Shown in pieces: positions 45,016 through 57,574 of a stretch of 64,000 nt of DNA (its first letter is position 1; each line of letters begins with the position of its first letter). Below the pieces are notes generated by a model. It was not told where the DNA came from, made no database searches, and was given only the letters and a program-made list of their open reading frames with translations. The DNA is from Tragulus kanchil (taxonomy: Eukaryota; Chordata; Mammalia; Artiodactyla; Tragulidae): contig JAIOJX010000004.1 in NCBI GenBank assembly GCA_022376925.1, positions 178,279,501-178,343,500 on the forward strand. The letters are read 5' to 3'. Position numbers and translations under genes: made by a program.

Positions 45016-45832
45016 TTTAAAAAGCAGCCTTTCTTTGGGCGTGTTACAGGTGAAGAGCAGACCACCTTTCTGAAATGAGTTGGGTGCTGTGCAGTACGGA
45101 AACAACTCGGAGGATCTCTCAAGTCCTATTCCATTCATCTTATCCTATGAATTTTCAGCAGCCAGTGTCAGGATCCGACTTGCTTCTTGCCCACCTCACT
45201 CCATAGCTGGAAGCCCTTGACCTCTTCCTGTAGGTCAGCCACACTGCATACCCAGCCCTAAGCTTCTTCTCAGCTGGGAGGCATTTAAGAAGCTCACTCT
45301 AGCTAAGAGCTCAGCTAACTGTCATCAGGCCACCCCCTGTGGCTGGGCTGACTCTGAGGTGTCCCAGTTCTCACAAGTGGGGTTCTGCCTTGCACCCAAG
45401 CCTGGCTCTTACTGGATTTACTGAAAATTCACCCGAGTCTTCCTATGCTAACAGCTGAAATCCTTTCTCGCTTTTCAGGTCTGATGTGATTTTGAGTTCA
45501 CATCAGGATTCAGTATAGGACTGAAGCTTTGTTTCTCTCCAGCCCCCACCCTACCCTAGCTCAGACCCAATGTCCAGTTTCTGACCTCCAACCCCCAGCC
45601 AGTGCACAGAGCATTGGTTATGAACCTCTCAAGATCTCTCCTCGCACCTGTGGTTGGAATTCTCTGCACGCTGCCCCACCCCAGGTCCCCAATGCTGTAA
45701 CTCAGGCCACTGCCAATCCCCTTGCTCTTCGCCTGTCAGGTGATGACACGCCACATGGCTTCATTTTTCTGCATCCTGCTGTGAACCATCACACCTATGA
45801 GTCCCTCTCTACAAACCACAGATCTCTACAAT

Positions 45833-46215
45833 AGGCCTTCTCAGCCTCGTTACTATTGACATGTGGGGTTGACTCAGTTTTTCTGGTGAGGGGTGTCCTG
45901 TGCGTTATAGGGTCCTTAGCAGCACTGCTGGCTTCTAATCACCAGAGGTCAGTAACAGCCCCTCTCCTCTGTCCTCAAGTTACGACAAGCAAAAATGTCT
46001 CCAGGCATTGCCCAATGTCCCATGGGGGATGGGGCTTCAAAATTACCCTTTGTAAGGACTTCCCTAGTGGTCAGGTGGTAAAAAGTCTGTGCTTCCACTG
46101 CAGGGGACATGGACTGAATCCCTGGTTGGGAAACGAAGACCACGCAAGCTGCGTGGTATCAAAAACAAAAGAAGAATCAAAATTACTCCCCGTTGAGAAT
46201 TCTTGCTCTACAAAA
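45833..46215 (-). mobile_element. MER5A DNA transposon remnant split by a SINE
   Basis: The complement of MER5A (a non-autonomous hAT-Charlie element) is readable: TTACTATTGACATGTGGGGT, GTCCTTAGCAGCACTGCTGG, AATGTCTCCAGGCATTGCCC, then CCCCGTTGAGAATTCTTGC. It is interrupted at 46054-46174. Confidence 0.85.
46054..46174 (+). mobile_element. tRNA-derived SINE inside MER5A
   Basis: It starts AGGACTTCCCTAGTGGTCAG and ends GCTGCGTGGTATCAAAAAC plus A-rich tail. TCAAAATTAC at 46037-46046 and 46177-46186 marks the target site duplication. Confidence 0.93.
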
Positions 46216-46330
46216 GCTCAGAAAGGCAAAAGTATTTTAAAGCCAGTTAGAGATACTTTGAGAGAGAGCTGGATGCGTTTAGAATATTTAAATCTGGTAA
46301 ACACTTAACAAGTCTAAAGTAGTAATAAAG

Positions 46331-46525
46331 GGCTTTCCAGGTGGCTCAATGGTAAAGAATCCGCCTGGAGACATGAGTTCGATCCCTAGTCAGGAAGATC
46401 CCCTGGAGAAGGAAATGGCAGCCCACTCCAGTATTCTTGCCTGGGAAATCCCATGGACAGAGGAGCCTGGCAGGCTACAGTTCATGGGGTCACAAGAGTG
46501 GGACACGACTTAGCAACTACCAACG
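46331..46525 (+). mobile_element. Bov-A2-type SINE with target site duplication
   Basis: It starts GGCTTTCCAGGTGGCTCAAT, contains CCCACTCCAGTATTCTTGCC and ends GGGACACGACTTAGCAACTA. TAGTAATAAA (46320-46329) and TAGTGATAAA (46538-46547) flank it with one mismatch. Confidence 0.94.
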
Positions 46526-46537
46526 ACAAAACAAAGC

Positions 46538-48670
46538 TAGTGATAAACACCACATAGAATTTTGTTAAGGTTTGTTTAATGACACGAAGAGTTAAAGTGG
46601 GGTGAAAGCCCTTCACTCGAGGTGAGTACTCCCGAGATCTTACGGTGCAGAAGAATCACAAGAGGACGTTTTTAAACATTCAGATGATGATTTGTAGGTT
46701 TTAGGCAGGATCTGATGCTCATTCCTAACAGGCTCCCAGGTGGTGTCAACATCACTGGTTCCCGGACCTCACGCTGAGCAGCTAGGCCCTGGATTAAAAG
46801 CACTAGTGAGAGGCAGGGGAGAGGCTATTTGAATCATACTGACTACAAGGTCATGAGAGCAAGATTAAAATTTGCACTAGAAGGACAGGCTAGACACATG
46901 GACCGGTTGCCTGAGCTTTTCTATAATGAATAGAACAGCTCTCAGAGATGTGTTTTGAAATGTGATGTTTCTATTAGCTGGAAATTATAAATATTATACA
47001 AGCTACCTGCAAGAACTTGTGAGCTGCCTTAGTAGTTTAGCAGAACTTTGACAGGTTTCCAAAAACCCTGACAGAAATCTAGGCTTCAAGGTCGTCATAC
47101 TCCTTGTTTCAGGGCGGAAGAGGCTAGGGGTGAGGATGGGCCTAGGGGAAGGGATGGAGAAACGAGGATCGTTTTAAACGGGGCCTGGCAAAGAAACAGA
47201 TTCATAAACCTGCCTCGCATGACAAATTATTGCGTGCTGAAATTATACTGACACCACAGGAGGTTATGACAACCTCAAGTCAGATAACTCAGTTATGGCT
47301 ATAAACCGGCTACAACAAATGAATGCTATTTGCTGTAATGTATAGCGATCAAGGTAATCAAATCTTCTGAAAGCTGCCAAAAGCCTGATATAAAAATATC
47401 CTCCTCTTGTCTAAGATTGCCTCTGAGTAACTTTGACTCGGAGCTTCACAGACATCTGACTCATTGTTGAATATCCTCAGGAAGGAAAGGCCTGTTCACA
47501 TTCGTTCCTAGTTTACAGTTGGAAAGATTGAACCTCACTGGTTTGTTGAAAGATGCAGATAATAAAGTTCTGACCCTTGTGAAAGTTCTAGGCAGGCTAA
47601 ACACAAGAGTGGACACGATAGAACTTAGTGATAAACACCACATAGAATTTTGTTAAGGTTTGTTTAATGACACGAAGAGTTAAAGTGGGGTGAAAGCCCT
47701 TCACTCGAGGTGAGTACTCCCGAGATCTTACGGTGCAGAAGAATCACAAGAGGACGTTTTTAAACATTCAGATGATGATTTGTAGGTTTTAGGCAGGATC
47801 TGATGCTCATTCCTAACAGGCTCCCAGGTGGTGTCAACATCACTGGTTCCCGGACCTCACGCTGAGCAGCTAGGCCCTGGATTAAAAGCACTAGTGAGAG
47901 GCAGGGGAGAGGCTATTTGAATCATACTGACTACAAGGTCATGAGAGCAAGATTAAAATTTGCACTAGAAGGACAGGCTAGACACATGGACCGGTTGCCT
48001 GAGCTTTTCTATAATGAATAGAACAGCTCTCAGAGATGTGTTTTGAAATGTGATGTTTCTATTAGCTGGAAATTATAAATATTATACAAGCTACCTGCAA
48101 GAACTTGTGAGCTGCCTTAGTAGTTTAGCAGAACTTTGACAGGTTTCCAAAAACCCTGACAGAAATCTAGGCTTCAAGGTCGTCATACTCCTTGTTTCAG
48201 GGCGGAAGAGGCTAGGGGTGAGGATGGGCCTAGGGGAAGGGATGGAGAAACGAGGATCGTTTTAAACGGGGCCTGGCAAAGAAACAGATTCATAAACCTG
48301 CCTCGCATGACAAATTATTGCGTGCTGAAATTATACTGACACCACAGGAGGTTATGACAACCTCAAGTCAGATAACTCAGTTATGGCTATAAACCGGCTA
48401 CAACAAATGAATGCTATTTGCTGTAATGTATAGCGATCAAGGTAATCAAATCTTCTGAAAGCTGCCAAAAGCCTGATATAAAAATATCCTCCTCTTGTCT
48501 AAGATTGCCTCTGAGTAACTTTGACTCGGAGCTTCACAGACATCTGACTCATTGTTGAATATCCTCAGGAAGGAAAGGCCTGTTCACATTCGTTCCTAGT
48601 TTACAGTTGGAAAGATTGAACCTCACTGGTTTGTTGAAAGATGCAGATAATAAAGTTCTGACCCTTGTGA
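46538..48670. repeat. Direct duplication 13 (unit 1045 bp)
   Basis: Copy A is 46538-47582 and copy B is 47626-48670, constant offset 1088. The later part of filler 47583-47625 is a gapped form of 46490-46537, the SINE tail before copy A. The unit start coincides with the 3' target site duplication of that SINE, which I read as coincidence because the filler continues leftward into the SINE. Confidence 0.97.
46548..47582. other. Unique non-coding stretch (duplicated at 47636-48670)
   Basis: No exon or repeat recognised. The two copies look identical where I compared them. Confidence 0.5.
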
Positions 48671-48854
48671 GGTCTCTTCCAGGTCAGCGTTGAGACCAGC
48701 TACACCCTTATGCCCGCAGGTCACTCTTCACCTTGAGGAAGGAGAACTGAGGTCCAGGCTCTGAAATATCTATATATTGATGGATTTTTATCACTTGGAT
48801 CAAGGGTAATCAGAGTTAACTATCATTACATTTAAAATTCTGTGCCTAGGGTTT

Positions 48855-49112
48855 TCTTTTTTTTAACTTTTTTTTCTTTCCCCATCATGCCTCTTTTATT
48901 ATATTTATTTCCATTCATCTTTTTTATTCTTTGGCATGTGTGGGCCTCCCATGGCAGTGGCCTCTCTCACTGCAGAGCACCAGCTCTGGACGCATGCGTT
49001 CCAGAGCACTGGCTCATAATTGGACACACCGGTCCAGCTGCTCTGCAGATTGAACTGGTGCCCCTTGCACTGCAAGATGAACTCTTTACCCATTGGACCA
49101 CCAGGGAAGCCC
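48855..49112 (-). mobile_element. CHR-type SINE with target site duplication
   Basis: On the minus strand it starts at 49112 (GGGCTTCCCTGGTGGTCCAA). CTGTGCCTAGGGTTT (48840-48854) and CTGTGCCTAGAGTTT (49113-49127) are a 15-bp target site duplication with one mismatch. An internal part near 49045 is missing relative to the copy at 5139. Confidence 0.95.
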
Positions 49113-49127
49113 CTGTGCCTAGAGTTT

Positions 49128-49724
49128 CATTCCTTTTCCTTTTAAAAGAAAACCAATCATGTAAGTACTGCATAAGGATGAACTGGCTTAATAGTAGTGC
49201 ATGAGTTGACCACAGTTTCAACATGAGTCAGCACATTGACTGAGGGCCAAAAAGACTAATGCAATCTTGGGCCATATTAATAGAAGTATAGGGTCTAAAT
49301 CAAGAAAGGCTACTATTCCATGGTATTCTGCACTGGGCAGACCAGCCCTGGAGAGCTCGGTCTTGTTCTGGGCACCATGATTTAAGAGGGGCCTCACATC
49401 AGAGTCCATCAGTGGTGAACACTTAAAATGATGAGAGCGTGTAAAACCACATCATAAGAAGAATAGTTGAAAGAACAAAGGATATTTATGCTTGAAAAAG
49501 AAGATGTAAGGGGACATGGTAAAAAGTAAAAGAACAGGTTATCTGAGAAAAGAGCTGGAGGTAGAGTTACTGGCCGCAGAACTTTAATTTCTGGATCCCC
49601 AAGGAAAAAAATTTACAAGAGCCTTCTCGACTCTTTGTCACTTGCAAGGTAAACAGATCTTCATCAAAGAAGACTCTGTTTCTCCTACAATCTCCTTGAA
49701 GCGCACAAATTTGTGGATAACTTT
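49128..49724. other. Unique non-coding stretch
   Basis: Nothing recognised on either strand. Confidence 0.5.
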
Positions 49725-49990
49725 ATGTCTCTTTGCCAAGCCATCTCCCTCTGCCTGAAGAGCCACCTCTTTCAGGAAGCCCTCCGTCCAGAGCCCCACC
49801 GTGAGCTCTTTTCCTCAGGAGCTGGCACTGCGGAAGCATTTTCTTTCATTTGTCCTAGTTTCCCTAATAGCCTGTTAGCTCCTTAGGGAAAAGAGCCCTC
49901 TTTTCTTTTTGTTTTGATTACCCTAAATGTTTTCAGTACATCTGGGTACCAGGAATTAGGGACCAAGAGGATGTAAGCTGACGGATGCCA
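49725..49990 (+). mobile_element. L2-like LINE remnant
   Basis: CCACCTCTTTCAGGAAGCCC, then TTTCCCTAATAGCCTGTTAG and CTCCTTAGGGAAAAGAG follow an old L2-like order. Confidence 0.55.
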
Positions 49991-50190
49991 AAAGATGAAT
50001 TAAAGTAACCAGACAGGTGATTTTTTTTTATCATGTCTACATGACAAAGCATTATAGCGTGTTCTCTTGATGATAACAACATGTAATTGACCCTTTACTT
50101 TATGAAATAATAAGAGCTGACAATGTTGGCTGTACAGTAAACCTTCCTTTTCCCTACATCTCGCATTTTAAAATAAAATCTGTGTGTCCA

Positions 50191-50379
50191 GGGAGCTTCC
50201 CTGGTCACCCAGTGGCTAAGAATCTGTGCTCCCAATGCAGGGGGCCTGGGTTCAGGCTCTGGTCAGAGAACTAGATCCCACATACTGCAACTAAAGATCC
50301 CACAATCCACAATGAAGATCGAAGATCCAAGGTGCCACAACTAATACGCAGTACAGTTGAAAAAAAAAAAAAAAAAAAA
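50191..50379 (+). mobile_element. CHR-type SINE with poly(A)
   Basis: It starts GGGAGCTTCCCTGGTCACCC, contains GGGGGCCTGGGTTCAGGCTC and ends CAGTTGAAAA with an A-run to 50379. TCTGTGTGTCCA (50179-50190) and TCTGTGTCCA (50382-50391) are likely the target site duplication. It is the last ruminant SINE seen in the window. Confidence 0.92.
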
Positions 50380-50391
50380 GTTCTGTGTCCA

Positions 50392-51227
50392 TGACACTAT
50401 TTAAGAGCCTCATCTTCCTTGTGTCTGGTCTTATGAGCTATTCTCCATCTAGGAGATCTTGGATTTTGCATATTCCTCCTTTGTTTATTGGGATAGTCAC
50501 AGGGTACCAAGAGTGCCCTGTAGGAGGCAGGTACACCTGAGCACACACACTTGTAGATACAAGTGCCAAGTCACAACATCACACTGTCTGGTTTATAAAA
50601 TGAATGAGCCATCTATTTAACAACATTGGTCTCAGACACAGAAATTCCACAAGTGAGTTGAAATGAGCATCTCTCATTTTAAAAATGAGAGATTGCACAT
50701 TTATATTATATCAAAGAGATGAACCTGCTTTGAGGGCTAATAATACACAGCTCTTCTCAAGTCTCCTGCGTAGTGACTTAAAGAACAGTATAGTTTCACT
50801 CAAGGACAGAGTCGTGGACGGGGCGCTCTGAGTCATCCACGAAGCTGAGAATAGAACGCAGAACCCAGGAGCCGAGTTCATGCTCTGTAGCTCTCGTCGC
50901 TGGACAGGACTGCCTCCCACAGTCCAATGACCTGACACGGTACAGAGCAAATGATACACTTCTCTGCAAGAAGTTGATAGAACTCCACTCGCCAGACTGA
51001 TGTCCAGGTAGTGACAAAAAAAATGCAGTGAGCGAAAAGACAGGACCCCCAATTTTCTGTCATTGGCTCTTAATCACAAACGGAAACTGACACCTTCCTG
51101 GTTGCTGGGGCAGCCAGCCTGTCTGTGTCAGCCCCACGTGGCTCGGATGCTTCAGGAGGCCCTCAGCAGGGTGGCTCTATGATGCCTGGAAGGCCTTTGG
51201 TTCTGAGTGTCCACCGTTTTGACAACT
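50392..51227. other. Unique non-coding stretch
   Basis: No gene or repeat family recognised. Three overlapping minus-strand frames at 50711-51063 are mutually exclusive and have no known domain. Confidence 0.5.
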
Positions 51228-52029
51228 GATATTACACAACCCTGGTTTACTGGCATATGGAGCATGAGCATTTTCTGTTCGTTTTATCTTCCCGGAGAGG
51301 CTCAAAATTAAACTGGGGCTGTATCATGGGTTTTGTATATCCACACACTATGAACACGTTTCATAGAAATCGGAAACAAAGGCTAACATACAAATCTGTC
51401 CTAATTGTACGGACTCAAAGATTCTTCAACCGTCTCCCCCAAGAAAGGGCTTGGTCATATCCATTCTCGTCTCAGGGCATCTGTGTTCAGTGCTGCTGGC
51501 TCTCTCTCGACTCCAATTTCCAAGCACATTTCAGAGACATTAAAGGAAATAACAGTTAGTGATGAAAAATCAGGTGGAAGATTTGCGTCCTTCAAGAGGA
51601 ATAACCTTTTGAGAAGGATAAGTTCTATCAGCCTCAAATAAGTCTATCAGCATTCTTTATTTCCAAATCATCTTCTGAACTACCCAAGAGGGATCATAAA
51701 AGACCGTGATATGTCTGTTTGATGCAGAGCACAGGGCTGGAGCAAACTTGCCATGAGACAGTCAGCCCTGCAGGAAAATGAGGCAGCCAGCAGCCCGGCA
51801 CCTGGGCAGCCCACGGAAACACTTTCCATGCTGATCATTCCTAACAGGATCTGGACACTGAAAAGGAGCCCATCTGAACCAGACGCCAGCTCTTGTGACC
51901 TACAGGGAAGAGTGAAAGGTCTCGCCATCTATCACAGAAAAGGTCATTTCCCTCTGCTCTCAGACTACACGGGGACGAGACGGTGTGCAACAGAGAACGG
52001 AAGGGGCTTCAGAGAGCATGTGGTCTAAC

Positions 52030-52135
52030 CTCTCACTCGACCAAGATGGCAACTGAGAGGCCCGGAGAGGTTCCAATGTCACATTCAAGGTCACGCAGGT
52101 AGTTTCCGGGAGAGCCAGAATTCAGGCTTTCCAGA
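52030..52135 (-). mobile_element. MIR-like remnant (three copies)
   Basis: The complement of MIR is suggested by AACTGAGAGGCCCGGAGAGG, CACATTCAAGGTCACGCAGG and GAGAGCCAGAATTCAGGC. It recurs at about 53105-53210 and 54222-54327 through duplications 14 and 15. Confidence 0.6.
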
Positions 52136-53104
52136 AACCCCACCAAGAGCTCCTTGATGCTGTTGCCCAGACCCCTGTAGTAGAAGGAACCCTGGCTACA
52201 ACCGCACAGCCTTGGTAGTATTTCTTGACAGACGTGAGCAAAATCACCTTGAGCATGTCACTGAAGCTCCTGAGCTTTGCCCTTCCCACTCTGCAACTTT
52301 TATATTCGATATTACACAACCCTGGTTTACTGGCATATGGAGCATGAGCATTTTCTGTTCGTTTTATCTTCCGGAGGCTCAAAAGTAAACTGGGGCTGTA
52401 TCATGGGTTTTGTATATCCACACACTATGAACACGTTTCATAGAAATCGGAAACAAAGGCTAACATACAAATCTGTCCTAATTGTACGGACTCAAAGATT
52501 CTTCAACCGTCTCCCCCAAGAAAGGGCTTGGTCATATCCATTCTCGTCTCAGGGCATCTGTGTTCAGTGCTGCTGGCTCTCTCGACTCCAATTTCCAAGC
52601 ACATTTCAGAGACATTAAAGGAAATAACAGTTAGTGATGAAAAATCAGGTGGAAGATTTGCGTCCTTCAAGAGGAATAACCTTTTGAGAAGGATAAGTTC
52701 TATCAGCCTCAAATAAGTCTATCAGCATTCTTTATTTCCAAATCATCTTCTGAACTACCCAAGAGGGATCATAAAAGACCGTGATATGTCTGTTTGATGC
52801 AGAGCACAGGGCTGGAGCAAACTTGCCATGAGACAGTCAGCCCTGCAGGAAAATGAGGCAGCCAGCAGCCCGGCACCTGGGCAGCCCACGGAAACACTTT
52901 CCATGCTGATCATTCCTAACAGGATCTGGACACTGAAAAGGAGCCCATCTGAACCAGACGCCAGCTCTTGTGACCTACAGGGAAGAGTGAAAGGTCTCGC
53001 CATCTATCACAGAAAAGGTCATTTCCCTCTGCTCTCAGACTACACGGGGACGAGACGGTGTGCAACAGAGAACGGAAGGGGCTTCAGAGAGCATGTGGTC
53101 TAAC

Positions 53105-53210
53105 CTCTCACTCGACCAAGATGGCAACTGAGAGGCCCGGAGAGGTTCCAATGTCACATTCAAGGTCACGCAGGTAGTTTCCGGGAGAGCCAGAATTCAG
53201 GCTTTCCAGA
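53105..53210 (-). mobile_element. MIR-like remnant, second copy
   Basis: Copy of 52030-52135 in duplication 14B. Confidence 0.6.
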
Positions 53211-54221
53211 AACCCCACCAAGAGCTCCTTGATGCTGTTGCCCAGACCCCTGTAGTAGAAGGAACCCTGGCTACAACCGCACAGCCTTGGTAGTATTTCT
53301 TGACAGACGTGAGCAAAATCACCTTGAGCATGTCACTGAAGCTCCTGAGCTTTGCCCTTCCCACTCTGCAACATGAGAAGCAAAATATGCGGTCTGTCTG
53401 CCTCAGAGATCATAGGCAGATCAGACGAGATAATGTGTGAAAATGCTTTTAAAGCTTTATAAGGCTCAGGGTGAAAAAAAGAAAAAAAACCCCACCATAT
53501 AGAGCATGTTTTCTCTTCTCAAGATATATGGATAGACTCTCTTGTTGGGGGGTGCCTATGGGCCGCTGGACACTGGGTAAAGGTGTATCTGAATGAAAGC
53601 TAGGCATATTTTTTACCCTGGGAGAATTTCTATAGCGTTTGTCAGCTTCCTAAATGTGTCTCTGAAACTCCCCTGTACCTCTAGCCTCACCACCGCCAGT
53701 AAGAATCTCTGTGCTATGGATATAAACATGTTTATGATCAATGTAAAAGGCTGATACAATATATTAAAGTATGACAATTTTCTTAGGTTTAATGCATAGT
53801 TGGGATCTTCCTGCTAGCTTTACTAATTCAGTAATCCACATTGTTAGAATATAAATCTGTTTGGGGGAGGGGAGGTAATCTAACCTCACACTTTGCTGCC
53901 TAAACTGCTAAAAATCTATCACTTATAAAATGAAAATGAAAATTCAAATGATAAATCAACCAGGTTTTTTTTCCCGACTAGTGTCCTTCCTTGGTAGTAT
54001 TTCCAGTTATTTAAAAAGATTTCTCTTTGTATTTAGCAAGAGAACTATCTACTTATTATTTACTGAGTTCCTACTGAGTTTCCAGCAGTTTGTTTCCAGT
54101 ATTTTCCCATAAAGCACTAGAAGGTGCCCCAACCGAAATCTTCCTCTGCTCTCAGACTACACGGGGACGAGACGGTGTGCAACAGAGAACGGAAGGGGCT
54201 TCAGAGGCATGTGGTCTAACC

Positions 54222-54327
54222 TCTCACTCGACCAAGATGGCAACTGAGAGGCCCGGAGAGGTTCCAATGTCACATTCAAGGTCACGCAGGTAGTTTCCGG
54301 GAGAGCCAGAATTCAGGCTTTCCAGAA
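54222..54327 (-). mobile_element. MIR-like remnant, third copy
   Basis: Copy of 53105-53210 in duplication 15B. Confidence 0.6.
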
Positions 54328-55245
54328 ACCCCACCAAGAGCTCCTTGATGCTGTTGCCCAGACCCCTGTAGTAGAAGGAACCCTGGCTACAACCGCACAG
54401 CCTTGGTAGTATTTCTTGACAGACGTGAGCAAAATCACCTTGAGCATGTCACTGAAGCTCCTGAGCTTTGCCCTTCCCACTCTGCAACATGAGAAGCAAA
54501 ATATGCGGTCTGTCTGCCTCAGAGATCATAGGCAGATCAGACGAGATAATGTGTGAAAATGCTTTTAAAGCTTTATAAGGCTCAGGGTGAAAAAAAAAAG
54601 AAAAAAAAAACCCCTCCATATAGAGCATGTTTTCTCTTCTCAAGATATATGGATAGACTCTCTTGTTGGGGGGTGCCTATGGGCCGCTGGACACTGGGTA
54701 AAGGTGTATCTGAATGAAAGCTAGGCATATTTTTTTACCCCTGGGGAGAATTTCTATAGCGTTTGTCAGCTTCCTAAATGTGTCTCTGAAACTCCCCTGT
54801 ACCTCTAGCCTCACCACCGCCAGTAAGAATCTCTGTGCTATGGATATAAACATGTTTATGATCAATGTAAAAGGCTGATACAATATATTAAAGTATGACA
54901 ATTTTCTTAGGTTTAATGCATAGTTGGGATCTTCCTGCTAGCTTTACTAATTCAGTAATCCACATTGTTAGAATATAAATCTGTTTGGGGGAGGGGAGGT
55001 AATCTAACCTCACACTTTGCTGCCTAAACTGCTAAAAATCTATCACTTATAAAATGAAAATGAAAATTCAAATGATAAATCAACCAGGTTTTTTTTCCCG
55101 ACTAGTGTCCTTCCTTGGTAGTATTTCCAGTTATTTAAAAAGATTTCTCTTTGTATTTAGCAAGAGAACTATCTACTTATTATTTACTGAGTTCCTACTG
55201 AGTTTCCAGCAGTTTGTTTCCAGTATTTTCCCATAAAGCACTAGA

Positions 55246-55782
55246 CAATAGACACAAATCGTAAACCATTTGTAGGCTGCCACAATAAGCCTGGGGTTCG
55301 GGAAGGCTGAGAGATGTGGAGAAAAACAAATGAAAAAGTCTTATTCATGACCAGTTGATCAATTAGCCTGCTTTTCATTAAAAAACATAAAAAGGCAGAA
55401 CCAATTTAGCAATGCCTTGTTGGAAATGTGCAAAAAAATTATTCATGTTGAATTTTTTTCTCATTTATATTTAGTTCTCTTTAGAAAATTACACTTAGGA
55501 GCTTTCTGTAACAGCCATAAAAGGAGTGAATAAGACAGCACTGGAACCCTTTTTTAATGTTAATGAAGAGATAAGGGCCAATGCCTGGTTTGCGAGGCCT
55601 TTTCTGTGTACAGTTATATATTTCCAAAGACAGACTAACTGATGGCTTGTCTTATGAGTGGCACAGCCAACCAGGGAGGTCAGCTACTATCTAGATTCAA
55701 TCTTCATCCCGTAAGGAATTTCAGCGTGGTCTTTTGTAAATCTGACAATGGCTATACTCTTGTGTTTTAGTGGTAAAGTTTT
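55246..55782. other. Unique AT-rich non-coding stretch
   Basis: No repeat family or exon recognised. It is not duplicated. Confidence 0.5.
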
Positions 55783-56224
55783 ACACAGTATGGTATTGTG
55801 AAAAATGAGAGGCGTTTTCCCCCCTTGACTATATCAAAATATCATCCTCTGCCCCAAGGCTCTGAGGTCTCATAACTTCCCTCTTGTATTATTCCTTTTG
55901 GTTTTTTTCCCCTTTCTCTTCCTTTATATTGAATAGGTCTGCATTTTTCAATCCTAACATTATCTCTTATGTTTAAAGTTTCTTATACAGAGCCTTAAGC
56001 TATAAAAATGCAAGAAGCATATTCATCTATGCTTAACTGAGTGCTATTATCAGATGAACAAAACCTAAAATATATTTTGGTAGCAACACTCTCAGGTTTT
56101 GAATAACTTAAAATAACTTAAAACTTGGGTAGTGATAGGATGCCAGGATGGGGGCTGGTTGTAACTGATTTTCATTCAGTTCCATTTGTGTTCCTTCTCA
56201 TTCCATGTGCCAGGAGTCTCTGGA

Positions 56225-56412
56225 GAGAATGCTCTGGAATCAGATCACCTAGGTTCAAATCAAGGCTCTACCACATACTAGTTAAGTGACCTGTGCAAGC
56301 GACCTAACCTCTCTGCCCCCCAGTTTCCTCACTCACAAAAGAAGCGTGATAATATCCGTTGCTTCATGGTGCCGTTAAGAGAAGCAAAGTGAGTTAACAC
56401 CTGTACAGCAAT
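56225..56412 (+). mobile_element. MIR SINE remnant
   Basis: GCTCTGGAATCAGATCACCT, GGTTCAAATCAAGGCTCTAC, CCCCCAGTTTCCTCACTCAC and GTGAGTTAACACCTGTACAG follow the full MIR order. Confidence 0.88.
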
Positions 56413-56424
56413 TGGCAAATATCA

Positions 56425-56640
56425 ATAACAGACACTGTTTCAGACACTTTTACATGTATAAATTACTTAATCTTCAAAATAGTGTGATGAGACAGCTGTC
56501 ATTCTCACTCTCATTTTATGGCTGAAGAAATGAAGGCACGGAAAGACCAAGCATCTTGTCCCAGTTGGCTTAGTTAGTAACTGAAGGGTTGGCCTCAAAC
56601 CTCGACCATCTGGCTCCACATCAAGCACTCAGTAAATGCT
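56425..56640 (-). mobile_element. MIR SINE remnant, inverted relative to neighbour
   Basis: The complement of MIR: TTTTACATGTATAAATTACT, CTCATTTTATGGCTGAAGAA, GAAGGCACGGAAAGACCAAG and CATCTGGCTCCACATC. Lies about 13 bases from the plus-strand MIR. Confidence 0.85.
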
Positions 56641-57374
56641 ACTTCCTACTATCATCATCATCATCATTGTTATTACCTGACCTTAAAAAGTACTCAAATA
56701 TCTGCTGTTGCTGCTGTTAAGGATGACTGTGAATATTTCATCCTTCTTCAAAGTACACTGAAAATGTACATGACCCCCAGACACATAGCTAACTTAGGAA
56801 AGGCTTATCACCCAAAACCATTGAGTGAGGTGTGTGGGAAATTGGATATTATCACAGTGCCTAAGCATCATCTTGTCAGATTACTTGTGAATTACAAAGG
56901 GTCCCTGGACTGAGAAGTGCTATTTTTTTAAAACACAGTATGGTATTGTGAAAAATGAGAGGCGTTTTCCCCCCTTGACTATATCAAAATATCATCCTCT
57001 GCCCCAAGGCTCTGAGGTCTCATAACTTCCCTCTTGTATTATTCCTTTTGGTTTTTTTCCCCTTTCTCTTCCTTTATATTGAATAGGTCTGCATTTTTCA
57101 ATCCTAACATTATCTCTTATGTTTAAAGTTTCTTATACAGAGCCTTAAGCTATAAAAATGCAAGAAGCATATTCATCTATGCTTAACTGAGTGCTATTAT
57201 CAGATGAACAAAACCTAAAATATATTTTGGTAGCAACACTCTCAGGTTTTGAATAACTTAAAATAACTTAAAACTTGGGTAGTGATAGGATGCCAGGATG
57301 GGGGCTGGTTGTAACTGATTTTCATTCAGTTCCATTTGTGTTCCTTCTCATTCCATGTGCCAGGAGTCTCTGGA

Positions 57375-57562
57375 GAGAATGCTCTGGAATCAGATCACCT
57401 AGGTTCAAATCAAGGCTCTACCACATACTAGTTAAGTGACCTGTGCAAGCGACCTAACCTCTCTGCCCCCCAGTTTCCTCACTCACAAAAGAAGCGTGAT
57501 AATATCCGTTGCTTCATGGTGCCGTTAAGAGAAGCAAAGTGAGTTAACACCTGTACAGCAAT
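57375..57562 (+). mobile_element. MIR remnant, copy in duplication 16B
   Basis: Second copy of 56225-56412. Confidence 0.88.
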
Positions 57563-57574
57563 TGGCAAATATCA

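Larger units (their letters stand above)
43523..45772. repeat. Direct duplication 12 (unit about 1.11 kb)
   Basis: Copy A is 43523-44637 and copy B is 44639-45772. The last about 60 bases of copy A (44578-44637) are a gapped form of 45697-45772. The first about 20 bases are shared with the end of duplication 11. The unit carries one CHR SINE with a perfect target site duplication. A C/T difference is visible near 43728/44844. Confidence 0.97.
51228..53372. repeat. Direct duplication 14 (unit about 1.07 kb)
   Basis: Copy A is 51228-52297 and copy B is 52308-53372, offset 1080 falling to 1075. Small deletions in copy B lie near 51292 and 51505, where a CTCTCT run is shortened. These indels change the open frames between copies, which argues against coding. 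Filler is 10 bases. Confidence 0.97.
53026..55245. repeat. Direct duplication 15 (unit about 1.10 kb)
   Basis: Copy A is 53026-54121 and copy B is 54143-55245. It overlaps duplication 14 by about 347 bases, so that part exists three times (from 51951, 53026 and 54143). Copy B has longer A-runs near 54591-54611 than copy A near 53475-53490, plus longer T and C/G runs near 54730. Confidence 0.97.

Noticed and set aside
51753..52028. 91-aa frame repeated at 52828-53103, suggesting an exon
   Set aside because: Identity of copies is explained by duplication 14. Neighbouring frames are shifted by indels between copies, splice context is absent and no family is recognised.
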